Shown: in pieces, positions 15,322 through 23,599 of the stretch
Layout of the letters: each line of letters opens with the position of its first letter
Numbering within the stretch: the stretch's first letter is position 1
Source: CALBZG01 sp964486295
GTDB lineage: Bacteria > Bacillota > Clostridia > Peptostreptococcales > Anaerovoracaceae
Direction of reading: 5' to 3'
Assembly (NCBI GenBank): GCA_964486295.1
Contig: CAZAMF010000005.1
Span: 62,001 to 126,000 of the forward strand
Length of the DNA stretch: 64,000 nucleotides
Notes under the pieces: generated by a model
Told to the model about the DNA's origin: nothing
Database searches by the model: none
What the model saw: the letters and a program-made list of their open reading frames with translations, nothing else
Translations under genes and position numbers: made by a program

Positions 15322-17067
15322 TTATAAACTCTTGGTTTTAATTTCCTCAAGAAGTTTGTCTGCGAAATCGTCAACAGTCATCACGCCAAGTTCTCCGGCT
15401 TTAGAAGATCTCACGGTAAGAGTGCCGGACTCCACTTCCCTTTCACCGATGACGCCTATATAGGAAGCTCTTTCATTTCTGGCCTCTCTCAGTTTATATC
15501 CGATTTTCTCGTTTCTGATATCCAGTTCTACGCGAAGCCCCATCTCTTCTAATTTTTTACACGTTTGAACCGCATAGTCTATAAATTTATCCGTGACTGT
15601 CAATAATTTCACTTGGACCGGTGCCAGCCAAAGCGGGAATTTGCCTGCAGTATCCTCCGTAAGGATCCCGATAAATCTCTCAATGGAGCCGAAAATCACG
15701 CGATGGATCATGATGGGTCTGTGCTTCTCCCCATCTGCACCCACATAGGTGAGATCAAACCGCTGAGGCATCTGGAAATCCAACTGGATCGTACCGCACT
15801 GCCATGTCCTGCCTATTGAATCTTCCAGGTGGAAGTCGAGTTTCGGCCCGTAGAAAGCGCCGTCGCCTTCATTGATAATATATGGGACCCCCGCGCCATC
15901 CATGGCTTCTTTCAGGGCCGATTCCGCCATTTCCCAATCCTCGTCCGAACCCATGGAGTCTTCAGGTCTGGTGGAAAGCTCTATATGGTATTTAAATCCA
16001 AACAGATTATATACATAGTCAATAAAATTATATACACCAAGAATTTCTTCCTTGATTTGATCAGGCAGCATAAAGATATGAGCATCATCCTGCGTAAAGG
16101 TCCTGACCCTCATGAGTCCATGAAGCGCACCTGATAGTTCATGTCTGTGGACCTGGCCCAGTTCACCGACTCTGATGGGAAAATCTCTGTAGGAATACAT
16201 TTTCCGCTTGTAAGCAAGCAACGCACCCGGGCAATTCATCGGTTTGATGGCGTAGCTTTCATCATCGATTTTGGTAAAATACATGTTGTTTTTATAATGG
16301 TCCCAGTGACCGGATGTATGCCATAATTCCTCTGACAAAATCAATGGTGTTTTGATCTCCTGGTACCCGCGTTTTCTGTGTTCCTGACGCCAGAAGTTCT
16401 CCAGTTCATTTCTGATCACCATACCGTTCGGCATGAAGAACGGAAATCCCGGGCCTTCTTCAACGAAGGCAAACAGATCCATTTCTTTGCCTATTTTTCT
16501 ATGGTCACGTCTCTTCGCTTCCTCGATTCGGTTAATGTATTCATCCAGGGCTTCTTGGGAAGGAAAAGCAGTGGCATAAATCCTCTGAAGCATTTTGTTT
16601 TTTTCATTGCCGCGCCAATACGCGCCGGCCACGCTCATCAATTTAAAAGCCTTGACCTGCCCCGTGCTGTCGAGATGCGGCCCGGCACATAAATCTGTAA
16701 AGTCGCCCTGCTTATAAAAAGAAATGACGGCATCTTCAGGAAGATCCCGGATGAGTTCAATTTTATAGGGTTCGTTCATCCCTTCCATCAGTTTGATAGC
16801 TTCTTCCCGAGGCAGTTCGAACCTCTCCAGAGTGTAATTCGCGCCGATGATTTTCTTCATTTCTTTGTGGATGGCCGGAAAATCCTCCTCGCTGAAGCGA
16901 TGTTCCGAATCGATATCATAATAGAAGCCGTTCTCGATTGCCGGTCCGATGGCCAGTTTTGCTTCCGGCCAAAGATGTTTAATCGCCTGGGCCATTATAT
17001 GTGAAGCAGTATGCCTGTATTTTAATCTTGTCTGCTCATCGTCAAAATTGATTTCTTTTTTAGCCAT
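15322..17067 (-). CDS. thrS: Threonine--tRNA ligase lacking the TGS domain
   Basis: Charges tRNA-Thr. It is 581 aa, whereas typical bacterial ThrS is about 635-645 aa. Alignment by motif shows that the N-terminal TGS (N1) domain of about 60 residues is absent. The protein starts directly in the N2 editing domain with HTASH (residues near 16-20) and CAGPH. The class II core follows with motif 1 around FFMPNGMVIRNELENFW, the zinc-binding MNCPGALL and LSGALHGLMRVRTFTQDDAHIF, then the anticodon-binding domain (about 480-575). The region upstream is noncoding with its own promoter, so this is not a mis-called start. No T-box was found. Confidence 0.95.
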   Translation of the reverse strand: MAKKEINFDDEQTRLKYRHTASHIMAQAIKHLWPEAKLAIGPAIENGFYYDIDSEHRFSEEDFPAIHKEMKKIIGANYTLERFELPREEAIKLMEGMNEPYKIELIRDLPEDAVISFYKQGDFTDLCAGPHLDSTGQVKAFKLMSVAGAYWRGNEKNKMLQRIYATAFPSQEALDEYINRIEEAKRRDHRKIGKEMDLFAFVEEGPGFPFFMPNGMVIRNELENFWRQEHRKRGYQEIKTPLILSEELWHTSGHWDHYKNNMYFTKIDDESYAIKPMNCPGALLAYKRKMYSYRDFPIRVGELGQVHRHELSGALHGLMRVRTFTQDDAHIFMLPDQIKEEILGVYNFIDYVYNLFGFKYHIELSTRPEDSMGSDEDWEMAESALKEAMDGAGVPYIINEGDGAFYGPKLDFHLEDSIGRTWQCGTIQLDFQMPQRFDLTYVGADGEKHRPIMIHRVIFGSIERFIGILTEDTAGKFPLWLAPVQVKLLTVTDKFIDYAVQTCKKLEEMGLRVELDIRNEKIGYKLREARNERASYIGVIGEREVESGTLTVRSSKAGELGVMTVDDFADKLLEEIKTKSL

Positions 17068-17091
17068 TTAGGTCCTCCTGATCTTATATTC

Positions 17092-17117
17092 ATATTGTAC
17101 ATAAAAATATACAATAT
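17092..17117 (-). promoter_or_regulatory. Inverted repeat in the thrS 5' leader
   Basis: ATATTGTACA-N6-TATACAATAT (one mismatch) lies between the thrS promoter and its ribosome binding site. It could be an operator or an mRNA hairpin; the AT-rich arms would make a weak RNA stem. Confidence 0.35.
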
Positions 17118-17135
17118 ACACTTCTTAACTATACC

Positions 17136-17163
17136 ATTATAGAACATACCACAGATTTGTCAA
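17136..17163 (-). promoter_or_regulatory. Sigma-A promoter of thrS
   Basis: Consensus TTGACA (17158-17163), a 16-base spacer and TATAAT (17136-17141) on the minus strand, about 70 bases ahead of the thrS ATG. Confidence 0.8.
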
Positions 17164-17367
17164 TGCCGCCGGAGTGCTGCAATGCGCTGCAGCTATTGAC
17201 ATGCTGCGTTCATAATATTAACTTATAATTAAAATAAATTGCTTTAAAGTTAATTTCAGCTCCATTGTATCCGGGCAAAATCGCGCTTAAACTTAAATTA
17301 TAAAAATCAGCAGCATTACCCAACCATACGAACATTTTCTATTTAATATGAAAGGAAGGCATGAGCT
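17164..17367. promoter_or_regulatory. Divergent thrS/XRE control region with palindrome
   Basis: This completes the 300-base gap between thrS and the XRE gene. It contains the perfect palindrome GCTGCA-N6-TGCAGC (17176-17193) and a plus-strand TTGACA (17196-17201). The best -10 at 17 bases is weak (TAACTT, 17219-17224). An AT-rich stretch and the site GGAAGG before the XRE start follow. No riboswitch or small gene was seen. Confidence 0.4.
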
Positions 17368-18486
17368 ATGCAAACTTTAAAAACCGGAGAGATCATTTAT
17401 AACCTGAGGAAAGAAAAAGGAGTCACTCAGGAAAGATTGGCTGAATTTTTGGACGTTTCGACTCCCGCTGTTTCCAAATGGGAAACCGGCCAAAGCTATC
17501 CCGATATCACTTTGTTGCCTGAAATAGCTTCCTATTTCGGTGTAACCATCGATCATCTCATGGACTTTGCACCCGATCTCAGCAAGGAAGAGGCCATGGA
17601 GATCTACCACCGTTTATCTGATGCATTTTCTATCGAAGATTTTGACAAGGTCTACGGTGAATGCAGAAATTATCTAAAAAAATATCACAACAGCTATTTT
17701 CTGCATCTTCAAGTAGGCAACCTCCTTCTTAATCATCTCGACAGGCTCCCTGATCAGTCAAGAATCCCTGAGATCCTGGATTTTGCAGCATCGGTTTTTA
17801 AGAGGGTCGTTCTGTCTACGACGGATCCTAAACTCCGCCATGAGGCCAACTATTCGTTGGGAATCAGTTATATGTTCCTGGGTCGAGCAGATGAAGTGAT
17901 CGAAGTGATGAAGGATGCCGTTGACACATTGCTGCCGCCTGAAATACTTCTTGCCCAGGCCCATCAGATGAAAGGCAACAACATAGAAGCGAAGTCAATA
18001 CTGCAAGGGTATGTTTTTCAATGCCTTGTTGGGTTGTTGAACGCTTGCCCTGCTCTGGCATTTCTTAACCTGGATTCTCCGGAAAGATCGCTAAAATGGT
18101 TTGCTTCTCTGAATGAAACCATGAAAAATTTTGAGTTCGCCAAAGTGAATCCGTTCGGTGAAGGACAAATGCATCTGGGTTATGCGAAAGCATTGATCAT
18201 GACAGGAGATCCGGAAGGCGCATTATCACAATTGGATTACTTCATTAAAGTCGCAACAAATCCTGATAACTATCCCGTTTCATTTGGCACGTCCGAACTG
18301 TTCGACTCGATCAACGGGCTTTACGCAAAGCTGGATCTGGGCAAAGGCGCTCCGAGATCCGATAAAACCATTAAGGAAAGCTGCCTTGATGCAGTAACTA
18401 AAGACCCGGCATTTACTCCGCTGTTCGAGCATGAACGTTATCAAACGCTGCTATCCGAATTGCGTGCATTTATTGAGAAAAACTGA
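17368..18486 (+). CDS. XRE-family transcriptional regulator with helical repeat C-terminus
   Basis: 372-aa protein. The N-terminal Cro/C1-type HTH (about residues 6-62) reads LRKEKGVTQERLAEFLDVSTPAVSKWETGQSYPDITLLPEIA, the common clostridial form. The remaining 300 residues look all-helical with TPR-like pairs (YSLGISYMFLGRADEVIEVMKDA; LGYAKALIMTGDPEGALSQLDYF). Such proteins usually sense a small ligand or peptide, but nothing shows which. Its target is unknown; autoregulation through the palindrome upstream is a reasonable guess. Confidence 0.8.
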   Translation: MQTLKTGEIIYNLRKEKGVTQERLAEFLDVSTPAVSKWETGQSYPDITLLPEIASYFGVTIDHLMDFAPDLSKEEAMEIYHRLSDAFSIEDFDKVYGECRNYLKKYHNSYFLHLQVGNLLLNHLDRLPDQSRIPEILDFAASVFKRVVLSTTDPKLRHEANYSLGISYMFLGRADEVIEVMKDAVDTLLPPEILLAQAHQMKGNNIEAKSILQGYVFQCLVGLLNACPALAFLNLDSPERSLKWFASLNETMKNFEFAKVNPFGEGQMHLGYAKALIMTGDPEGALSQLDYFIKVATNPDNYPVSFGTSELFDSINGLYAKLDLGKGAPRSDKTIKESCLDAVTKDPAFTPLFEHERYQTLLSELRAFIEKN

Positions 18487-18506
18487 TTGGTTGCGATTCA
18501 GGAAAT

Positions 18507-18983
18507 CTATTTGTTTTTCTTTTCAAGGTCCAGTAAGAACTCCTTGATTGCAAGCCCCCCGCCGTATCCGGTCATGCTGCCGTCTTTCCCGACGACCCTA
18601 TGACATGGCACAATGATAGAGATGGGATTTCTGTTGTTGGCATGGCCCACTGCCCGGCATGCCTTAGGTTTGCCGATCTGTTCGGCGATCTCCTGATAGC
18701 ATCTTGTTTCCCCATACGGGATCGTCATTAAGGCCTTCCAGTCTTCCAACTGGAAGGCTGTTCCTTTGAGAGAAACAGGTACCGTGAATTCCTTTCGGCT
18801 TCCATCGAGATATTCCAGTATCTCTTTTGAAGCCAAACGGAGCAATGGTGTTTCCAGTTCGTTGCAGCCATCAACATCTTTTGGGGGTACTTCCGTTTCG
18901 AAAAAAACACCGATGATCCCGGAACCATCTTCCCTGATTCCGATTTTTCCGATCATTGTATCGATATACAGCATGGTATCCAT
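18507..18983 (-). CDS. ogt: Methylated-DNA--[protein]-cysteine S-methyltransferase
   Basis: Suicide repair protein that takes the alkyl group from O6-alkylguanine. It is 158 aa. The acceptor cysteine lies in IIVPCHRVVG, and GYGGGLAIKEFLL follows, as in Ogt/AdaB proteins. The N-terminal ribonuclease-like domain is short. The start ATG has AAGGAGAATTTACC. It follows the radical SAM gene by 12 bases, so the two are probably co-transcribed. It converges with the XRE gene. Confidence 0.92.
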   Translation of the reverse strand: MDTMLYIDTMIGKIGIREDGSGIIGVFFETEVPPKDVDGCNELETPLLRLASKEILEYLDGSRKEFTVPVSLKGTAFQLEDWKALMTIPYGETRCYQEIAEQIGKPKACRAVGHANNRNPISIIVPCHRVVGKDGSMTGYGGGLAIKEFLLDLEKKNK

Positions 18984-18995
18984 GGTAAATTCTCC

Positions 18996-20150
18996 TTAGA
19001 CAAATCGACGCATCATTTTATTGATTAATGCATCCCATTCGCTTTCATCCCGGATTTCGGCTGAAATCCGCTCCATTTCAGCCCTCCGATGGGCAGGCAG
19101 ACTTTTTAGATCCCCGATCCCGGATGCCAGCCCGCTTCGTCTGGCCAGTTGGTAAATCCTTTGTTCATTCTCCGGAAGATTGAGGTACTCGTCAATTACA
19201 TCCAGCATTTTTTTATTGTCCGAGTCCAGTTTCCCGTTGACTTCAGGCAATAAATTAATAATATGATCGCCATTGAACAACATGCCTGAACAGCCGGCAG
19301 TATTCTCGATCAGCATTCTGATTTCCATCACTTTGTCGTTATCGCTGCACAACTCGTATTTTCCATCCTGGAACATTTGCCAAAGATCCGAATTTTTTGT
19401 CACCACCGTTGTCCGTATCCTGACGAAATCAGGATTGATCTCATTGATGACCCTGGCAGTCTCCAGTGCATTTTCACGGCTCAGCGCCTTACCGCCGACA
19501 CCCGGCATAAAGTATACAGAAAATTCAATGCCGGCCGCTTTGATATTTTTCCCCGCAGTTATTTCCTGTTCCGCTGTAACGCCTTTATTGATCAGCTTCA
19601 ACACTTCATCTGCGCCCGATTCGAATCCTGAATGGATCCTGTTCAGTCCAGCAGCTTTTAATGCCCGGTATTGCTCCGCGGTGATCTTAGATAGAGTTTC
19701 TGCCCTTCCGTAGGTCGTGACCCTTTTAATATCCGGAAATTTTTCCCGCAAATACAGAAGAACTTCTTCGACTCTTTCTGTTTTCATCGCCAATGAATTT
19801 CCATCCTGCAGGAAGACATTTTCACCGCCGTGGATCAGCCAATTGAATACCATATAGAAGCAGTTCTGTTCCTCTTCCGTCATATCGTGCAGCTCGCTCA
19901 TCAGCCCTTGCCGGTCATAGCTTCCGTCAGGCATGATATGCCTGGATGCCAGTTCTGCATGGTAAGCAATATTGTCAATATCGTTTTTTATGCTCTCCAC
20001 TGTATAAGCCCTGAACTGGCTTTTTCGGTACAATTGGCAAAATCCGCACTTATTCCAGGTACAGCCTGCAGTCAGTTGAATCAACAGACTATTGGCCTCG
20101 CTGGGCGGCCTGATGGGACCTATTCTGAACACTCTATTTTCTCTTTCCAT
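18996..20150 (-). CDS. Radical SAM protein
   Basis: 384 aa. The 4Fe-4S motif is CTWNKCGFC (about residues 30-38), the CxxxxCxxC variant with a tryptophan after the first cysteine, found in a group of radical SAM enzymes of unknown substrate. Further conserved pieces are RVTTYGRAETL, GLNRIHSGFESGADEVLKLINKGVTAE and the glycine-rich VYFMPGVGGKALS. The C-terminal 80 residues form a helical tail. Its position next to ogt does not define a function. The start follows GGAGAGATTAA. Confidence 0.75.
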   Translation of the reverse strand: MERENRVFRIGPIRPPSEANSLLIQLTAGCTWNKCGFCQLYRKSQFRAYTVESIKNDIDNIAYHAELASRHIMPDGSYDRQGLMSELHDMTEEEQNCFYMVFNWLIHGGENVFLQDGNSLAMKTERVEEVLLYLREKFPDIKRVTTYGRAETLSKITAEQYRALKAAGLNRIHSGFESGADEVLKLINKGVTAEQEITAGKNIKAAGIEFSVYFMPGVGGKALSRENALETARVINEINPDFVRIRTTVVTKNSDLWQMFQDGKYELCSDNDKVMEIRMLIENTAGCSGMLFNGDHIINLLPEVNGKLDSDNKKMLDVIDEYLNLPENEQRIYQLARRSGLASGIGDLKSLPAHRRAEMERISAEIRDESEWDALINKMMRRFV

Positions 20151-20258
20151 TTAATCTCTCCATCCTGTTTGTTTATCGGATCACTTCGTTATTAAAATCA
20201 TAGTAAAAAACGGATACTCCTCAATATCTGGATTGATAAGAGTAACCGTCTCATAGAT

Positions 20259-20332
20259 TGGAGCGGGTGAAGAGAATCGAACTCTCGCCTTAGCCTTGGG
20301 AAGGCCACATTCTACCATTGAACTACACCCGC
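20259..20332 (-). tRNA. tRNA-Gly (anticodon CCC)
   Basis: 74 bases with CCA encoded. The acceptor stem GCGGGTG/CACCCGC is perfect. D-stem GTTC/GAAT, anticodon stem TGGCC/GGCTA with loop TTCCCAA, and T-stem GAGAG/CTCTT with loop TTCGATT complete the cloverleaf. Positions 34-36 read CCC, decoding GGG. The variable loop is four bases. Confidence 0.93.
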
Positions 20333-20373
20333 ACACGAGCAGCCGGATCGACTCGGCTCCGTATGACTTGATT

Positions 20374-20402
20374 ATTATAACATCAAATCCGTCAGTCTCC
20401 AA
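20374..20402 (-). promoter_or_regulatory. Promoter of tRNA-Gly
   Basis: Perfect TATAAT (20374-20379) with a weak TTGGAG -35 (20397-20402) at 17 bases, about 40 bases ahead of the mature tRNA 5' end. Confidence 0.5.
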
Positions 20403-20474
20403 TTGATTTTTTTGCGTTTTCAGGAAAAAACAAAAGAAATAGAAAAACAGTATTTTGCTACAAAACCAAATGTT

Positions 20475-21854
20475 CTATAACATAAATTTTTCCATTTTTC
20501 TTTTCAATGCAAAGCGGCTTATTCCAAGCAACGCTGCCGCCCTGGTCTGGTTTCCTCCTGCTTTTTCCAGCGCGTTACTGATACAATTTTTCTCGATTTC
20601 CTCCAACTTCCGGTCCAACGAAAGCGGACTGCCGTGTTCCGCCGGATCCTGCTCCCCTGGAAGCAGTTCCTCGATTTTCCCTGAAATTTTCTGGAGTTCT
20701 GCAGGCACATTTTCCTCAGTAATCCAATCGTGATCTGTAAGTATGACGCTTCTTTCGATGATATTTTTTAATTCCCTGATGTTCCCCGGCCATGAGTATG
20801 AGAGCAATAATTCCTTTGCCTTATCAGTGAAGCCGTTGACTGATTTGTTGAATTTGGTTCTATAGATTTTGAGGAAGTAGTCGGCCAGCAATAGAATATC
20901 ATCGCCCCTTAACCTAAGCGGCGGCAATTCGATGGGAACCACGTTGATCCTGTAGTAGAGGTCTTCGCGAAACCTCTTTTCTTTCACAGCCTGCTCCAGG
21001 TTTTGATTCGTTGCGGCGATCAGTCGTATATCGACCTCGATGTCTTCCAGCCCTCCTATTCGCCTGAACTTTCTTTCCTCAAGAAAACGCAAAAGCTTCG
21101 CCTGCATTTCCATCGGCAACTCCCCTAATTCATCCAGGAACACCGTTCCTCCATTCGCTAATTCAAAAAGACCCTTCTTCTGAGATGATGCCCCTGTAAA
21201 AGCATTCTTTTCAAACCCGAAAAGCTCGCTTTCCAACAAGTTCTCTGGGATGGCACTACAATTAATTTTCAAAAGCGGTGAATTTTTTCTAATACTGCTA
21301 TGATGGATCGCATCCGCTACCAGTTCCTTTCCTGTGCCTGTTTCCCCGGTGATCAATACCGTAACACTATCGTTCTGCGCAAGTTTCTCAATACTTTTAA
21401 AGACCGATTGCATCACAGGACTATCACCGATGATAATTTTTGTCGGGCTTTCACTTAACTTTTCCAGTACTTCCAGTTTGTTTTTCAATTTTGAATTTTC
21501 CAGAGCTCTCATCAGAATAATTTCAATATGCTCCAACTCAAAAGGCTTGTTGATATAGTCGAAAGCGCCTTTCTTGATCGCCAGAACCGCGCTTGATATA
21601 TCACTGTATGCAGTCATAACAATGACCTCGATATCACCATTTTCACTTTTGATCCTGTCAATCAGATCGATCCCGTTCTCATTTCCCAATTTCATATCGG
21701 TCAGCACGATGCGGGGTTTGAAGGTTCGTACTGCCTTCATGGCTTCATCGCTGTTTCTTGCTGTAGTTACGCTATATCCGGCATCTGTCAGTCCGGCTTC
21801 CAATGATTTGCATATCATGATTTCATCATCAACAATCAATACTTTGATCCTCAC
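20475..21854 (-). CDS. Sigma-54-dependent response regulator (NtrC family)
   Basis: 459 aa in the classic three-domain layout. The receiver domain has DD at 9-10 and the phospho-acceptor D53 in LTDMKLG, with the signalling Lys in INKPFE. The AAA+ domain (about 140-375) has Walker A GETGTGKE, the sigma-54-contacting loop as NAFTGA (first residue Asn instead of the usual Gly) and Walker B FLDELGELP. A Fis-type HTH (GGNQTRAAALLGISRFALKRKM) closes the protein. The start is GTG, overlapping the kinase stop (GTGA). It is the last gene of the operon and the likely activator of the divergent permease gene. Confidence 0.93.
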   Translation of the reverse strand: MRIKVLIVDDEIMICKSLEAGLTDAGYSVTTARNSDEAMKAVRTFKPRIVLTDMKLGNENGIDLIDRIKSENGDIEVIVMTAYSDISSAVLAIKKGAFDYINKPFELEHIEIILMRALENSKLKNKLEVLEKLSESPTKIIIGDSPVMQSVFKSIEKLAQNDSVTVLITGETGTGKELVADAIHHSSIRKNSPLLKINCSAIPENLLESELFGFEKNAFTGASSQKKGLFELANGGTVFLDELGELPMEMQAKLLRFLEERKFRRIGGLEDIEVDIRLIAATNQNLEQAVKEKRFREDLYYRINVVPIELPPLRLRGDDILLLADYFLKIYRTKFNKSVNGFTDKAKELLLSYSWPGNIRELKNIIERSVILTDHDWITEENVPAELQKISGKIEELLPGEQDPAEHGSPLSLDRKLEEIEKNCISNALEKAGGNQTRAAALLGISRFALKRKMEKFML

Positions 21855-23599
21855 CTTTTTTCACTCCCTTCAAAAAGTGGAAATAAAACTGTAAATCTGG
21901 ATCCCTCACCGCGCACGCTTTCAACCTCAATATGTCCGTGATTTTCCTCGGTCAGTTTCGCTGCAACAAGCATCCCCAGGCCGGTGCCTTTATCTTTTGT
22001 TGTAAAGAACGCATCGAATATCCTGTCCATGGTAGCTTTATCCATGCCGATTCCGTTGTCTTCGATCGTTATCCCCACATAATCTTTTTTATTTTTTATA
22101 ATGATCCCCACTTTGATAGTCAGATCTCCATTCAGATCCATGGCATCAATGGCGTTATTGATGATATTGATAAATATCTGCTCGCCATGCCTGATGTCCA
22201 TAAAAACCATCATTGGCCGGTTTTCAATATCCATTTTTACACTGATGTTTTTCCGTTGGATCCCTTCTCTGGCTAACGCCAGTGATTTCTTTAGTATCTC
22301 TGTAATATCTGCCACTTCATAGTGTGCATTCTCCGGTTTGGAAAAATCAAGCAAATTTGTAACGAGGCTGTTGATTCTGTCTATTTCATAAATAACACCC
22401 TCCAATAGTTCGCTGCCGGAAGTATCATTGCTTTTCAGTTTCCTATTTTTGATCACCTGCATCGTTGTCTTTATTCCGGTCAGCGGGTTTCGTATTTCAT
22501 GAGCAAGGCCTGCCGCAAATTGACCAACGGAAGCAAGACGGTCCACTTTTACAATACTGGTTTCCAGAATTTTTCTCTCTGTTATATCATTAAAACTGCA
22601 AATTGCACCGTATATTGAATGATCATCCTTCTTGAGTAATGACGTGCTGACATCAAAATAGATGATCTGATCATTCTCACATTGAATTTCTGTTACCTGA
22701 TTGATGCTGTCCGCTTGCTGCAAAGTCTGAGCGATCTGAATTTTTAATTTCGCCGTTATGTTAATGCCTTCATATTTTTTTAGCAGATTTCTGCCCCACT
22801 CATTAATCGTTATGATATTCCCGCTGTTGTCAGTTGTAATGATTCCTGTATAAATATTCTTTAAAATATCCTCATTGAACCTGGTCATTTCAATCAATTT
22901 CTCGGTACTTGTTTTCAAGTGGCCAATCATATTGTTGAAAGAATTTGCCAAAACACCGATTTCGTCACCCCTGCTGATTTCAACTCGTTCATTCAAGTCC
23001 CCTTTTTCTATTTTTCTGCAAACCTCCGCAAAATATTTGATTGGTTTTGAAATGTGATGCGAAATAAATATGATGGCTTGCATGGAGAGTACTAAAAATA
23101 TGATAATCAGCAAAACGGTATATTTCTGGACGCCGATCAGGTCTTCCGATAAAAGCGATTTGTCCGTAACAAAAATAAGCGTCCAGTTCCAGGCCTCAAA
23201 TCTTTCTACTGTATAAACGAAATTTTGGTCTTCAGGACTATCAGCCTTCTGCAAATCAATTGCTTTCAAAAGCTCCGACTGGTCAAGTCCGGCTGTATTG
23301 ATAACGCAGGTTTCATTTTCCACTATGGCCATATTCTCAGGCCTGGCGCCAAATATATAAGCTTTAGCCTTGGCTTTCCCATCCTCCATTGAAATGCTTC
23401 CGCTTTCAACATCCTGATTGAGCACTTCAAGATAGGCAACGGTACTTTTCAAGACATTCTGCTGATTTTTCAGGCTTTCATTCAGCATTAACTGGTAACT
23501 GTTCCAATACGAAACGATGCCGACTATAATGAGCGGCATAACGACCAGAATCATGAATGGAATCAATATTTTATTTTCAATGTCGAGTTTCCATTTCAT
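21851..23599 (-). CDS. Sensor histidine kinase with extracytoplasmic domain
   Basis: 582 aa. Membrane segments at about 11-31 and 161-181 flank a 130-residue extracytoplasmic part. A HAMP linker (182-234), a PAS domain (about 240-345), the dimerisation domain with phospho-accepting His367 in GLAHEIRNPLTGIKTT, and an HATPase domain (DNGIGMDKATMDRIFDAFFTTKDKGTGLGM) follow. This is the NtrB-like class that partners NtrC-type regulators. Its ATG overlaps the stop of the SSS transporter (ATGA) and its end overlaps the regulator, so the three are translationally coupled. Confidence 0.93.
   Translation of the reverse strand: MKWKLDIENKILIPFMILVVMPLIIVGIVSYWNSYQLMLNESLKNQQNVLKSTVAYLEVLNQDVESGSISMEDGKAKAKAYIFGARPENMAIVENETCVINTAGLDQSELLKAIDLQKADSPEDQNFVYTVERFEAWNWTLIFVTDKSLLSEDLIGVQKYTVLLIIIFLVLSMQAIIFISHHISKPIKYFAEVCRKIEKGDLNERVEISRGDEIGVLANSFNNMIGHLKTSTEKLIEMTRFNEDILKNIYTGIITTDNSGNIITINEWGRNLLKKYEGINITAKLKIQIAQTLQQADSINQVTEIQCENDQIIYFDVSTSLLKKDDHSIYGAICSFNDITERKILETSIVKVDRLASVGQFAAGLAHEIRNPLTGIKTTMQVIKNRKLKSNDTSGSELLEGVIYEIDRINSLVTNLLDFSKPENAHYEVADITEILKKSLALAREGIQRKNISVKMDIENRPMMVFMDIRHGEQIFINIINNAIDAMDLNGDLTIKVGIIIKNKKDYVGITIEDNGIGMDKATMDRIFDAFFTTKDKGTGLGMLVAAKLTEENHGHIEVESVRGEGSRFTVLFPLFEGSEKR

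Noticed and set aside
17068..17160. T-box leader expected ahead of thrS
   Set aside because: No AGGGTGG-type T-box sequence and no terminator between promoter and start; the leader is too short.
20151..20258. Terminator of tRNA-Gly
   Set aside because: A T6 run exists near 20207-20212, but the adjoining GATA/TATC pairing is too weak to call.
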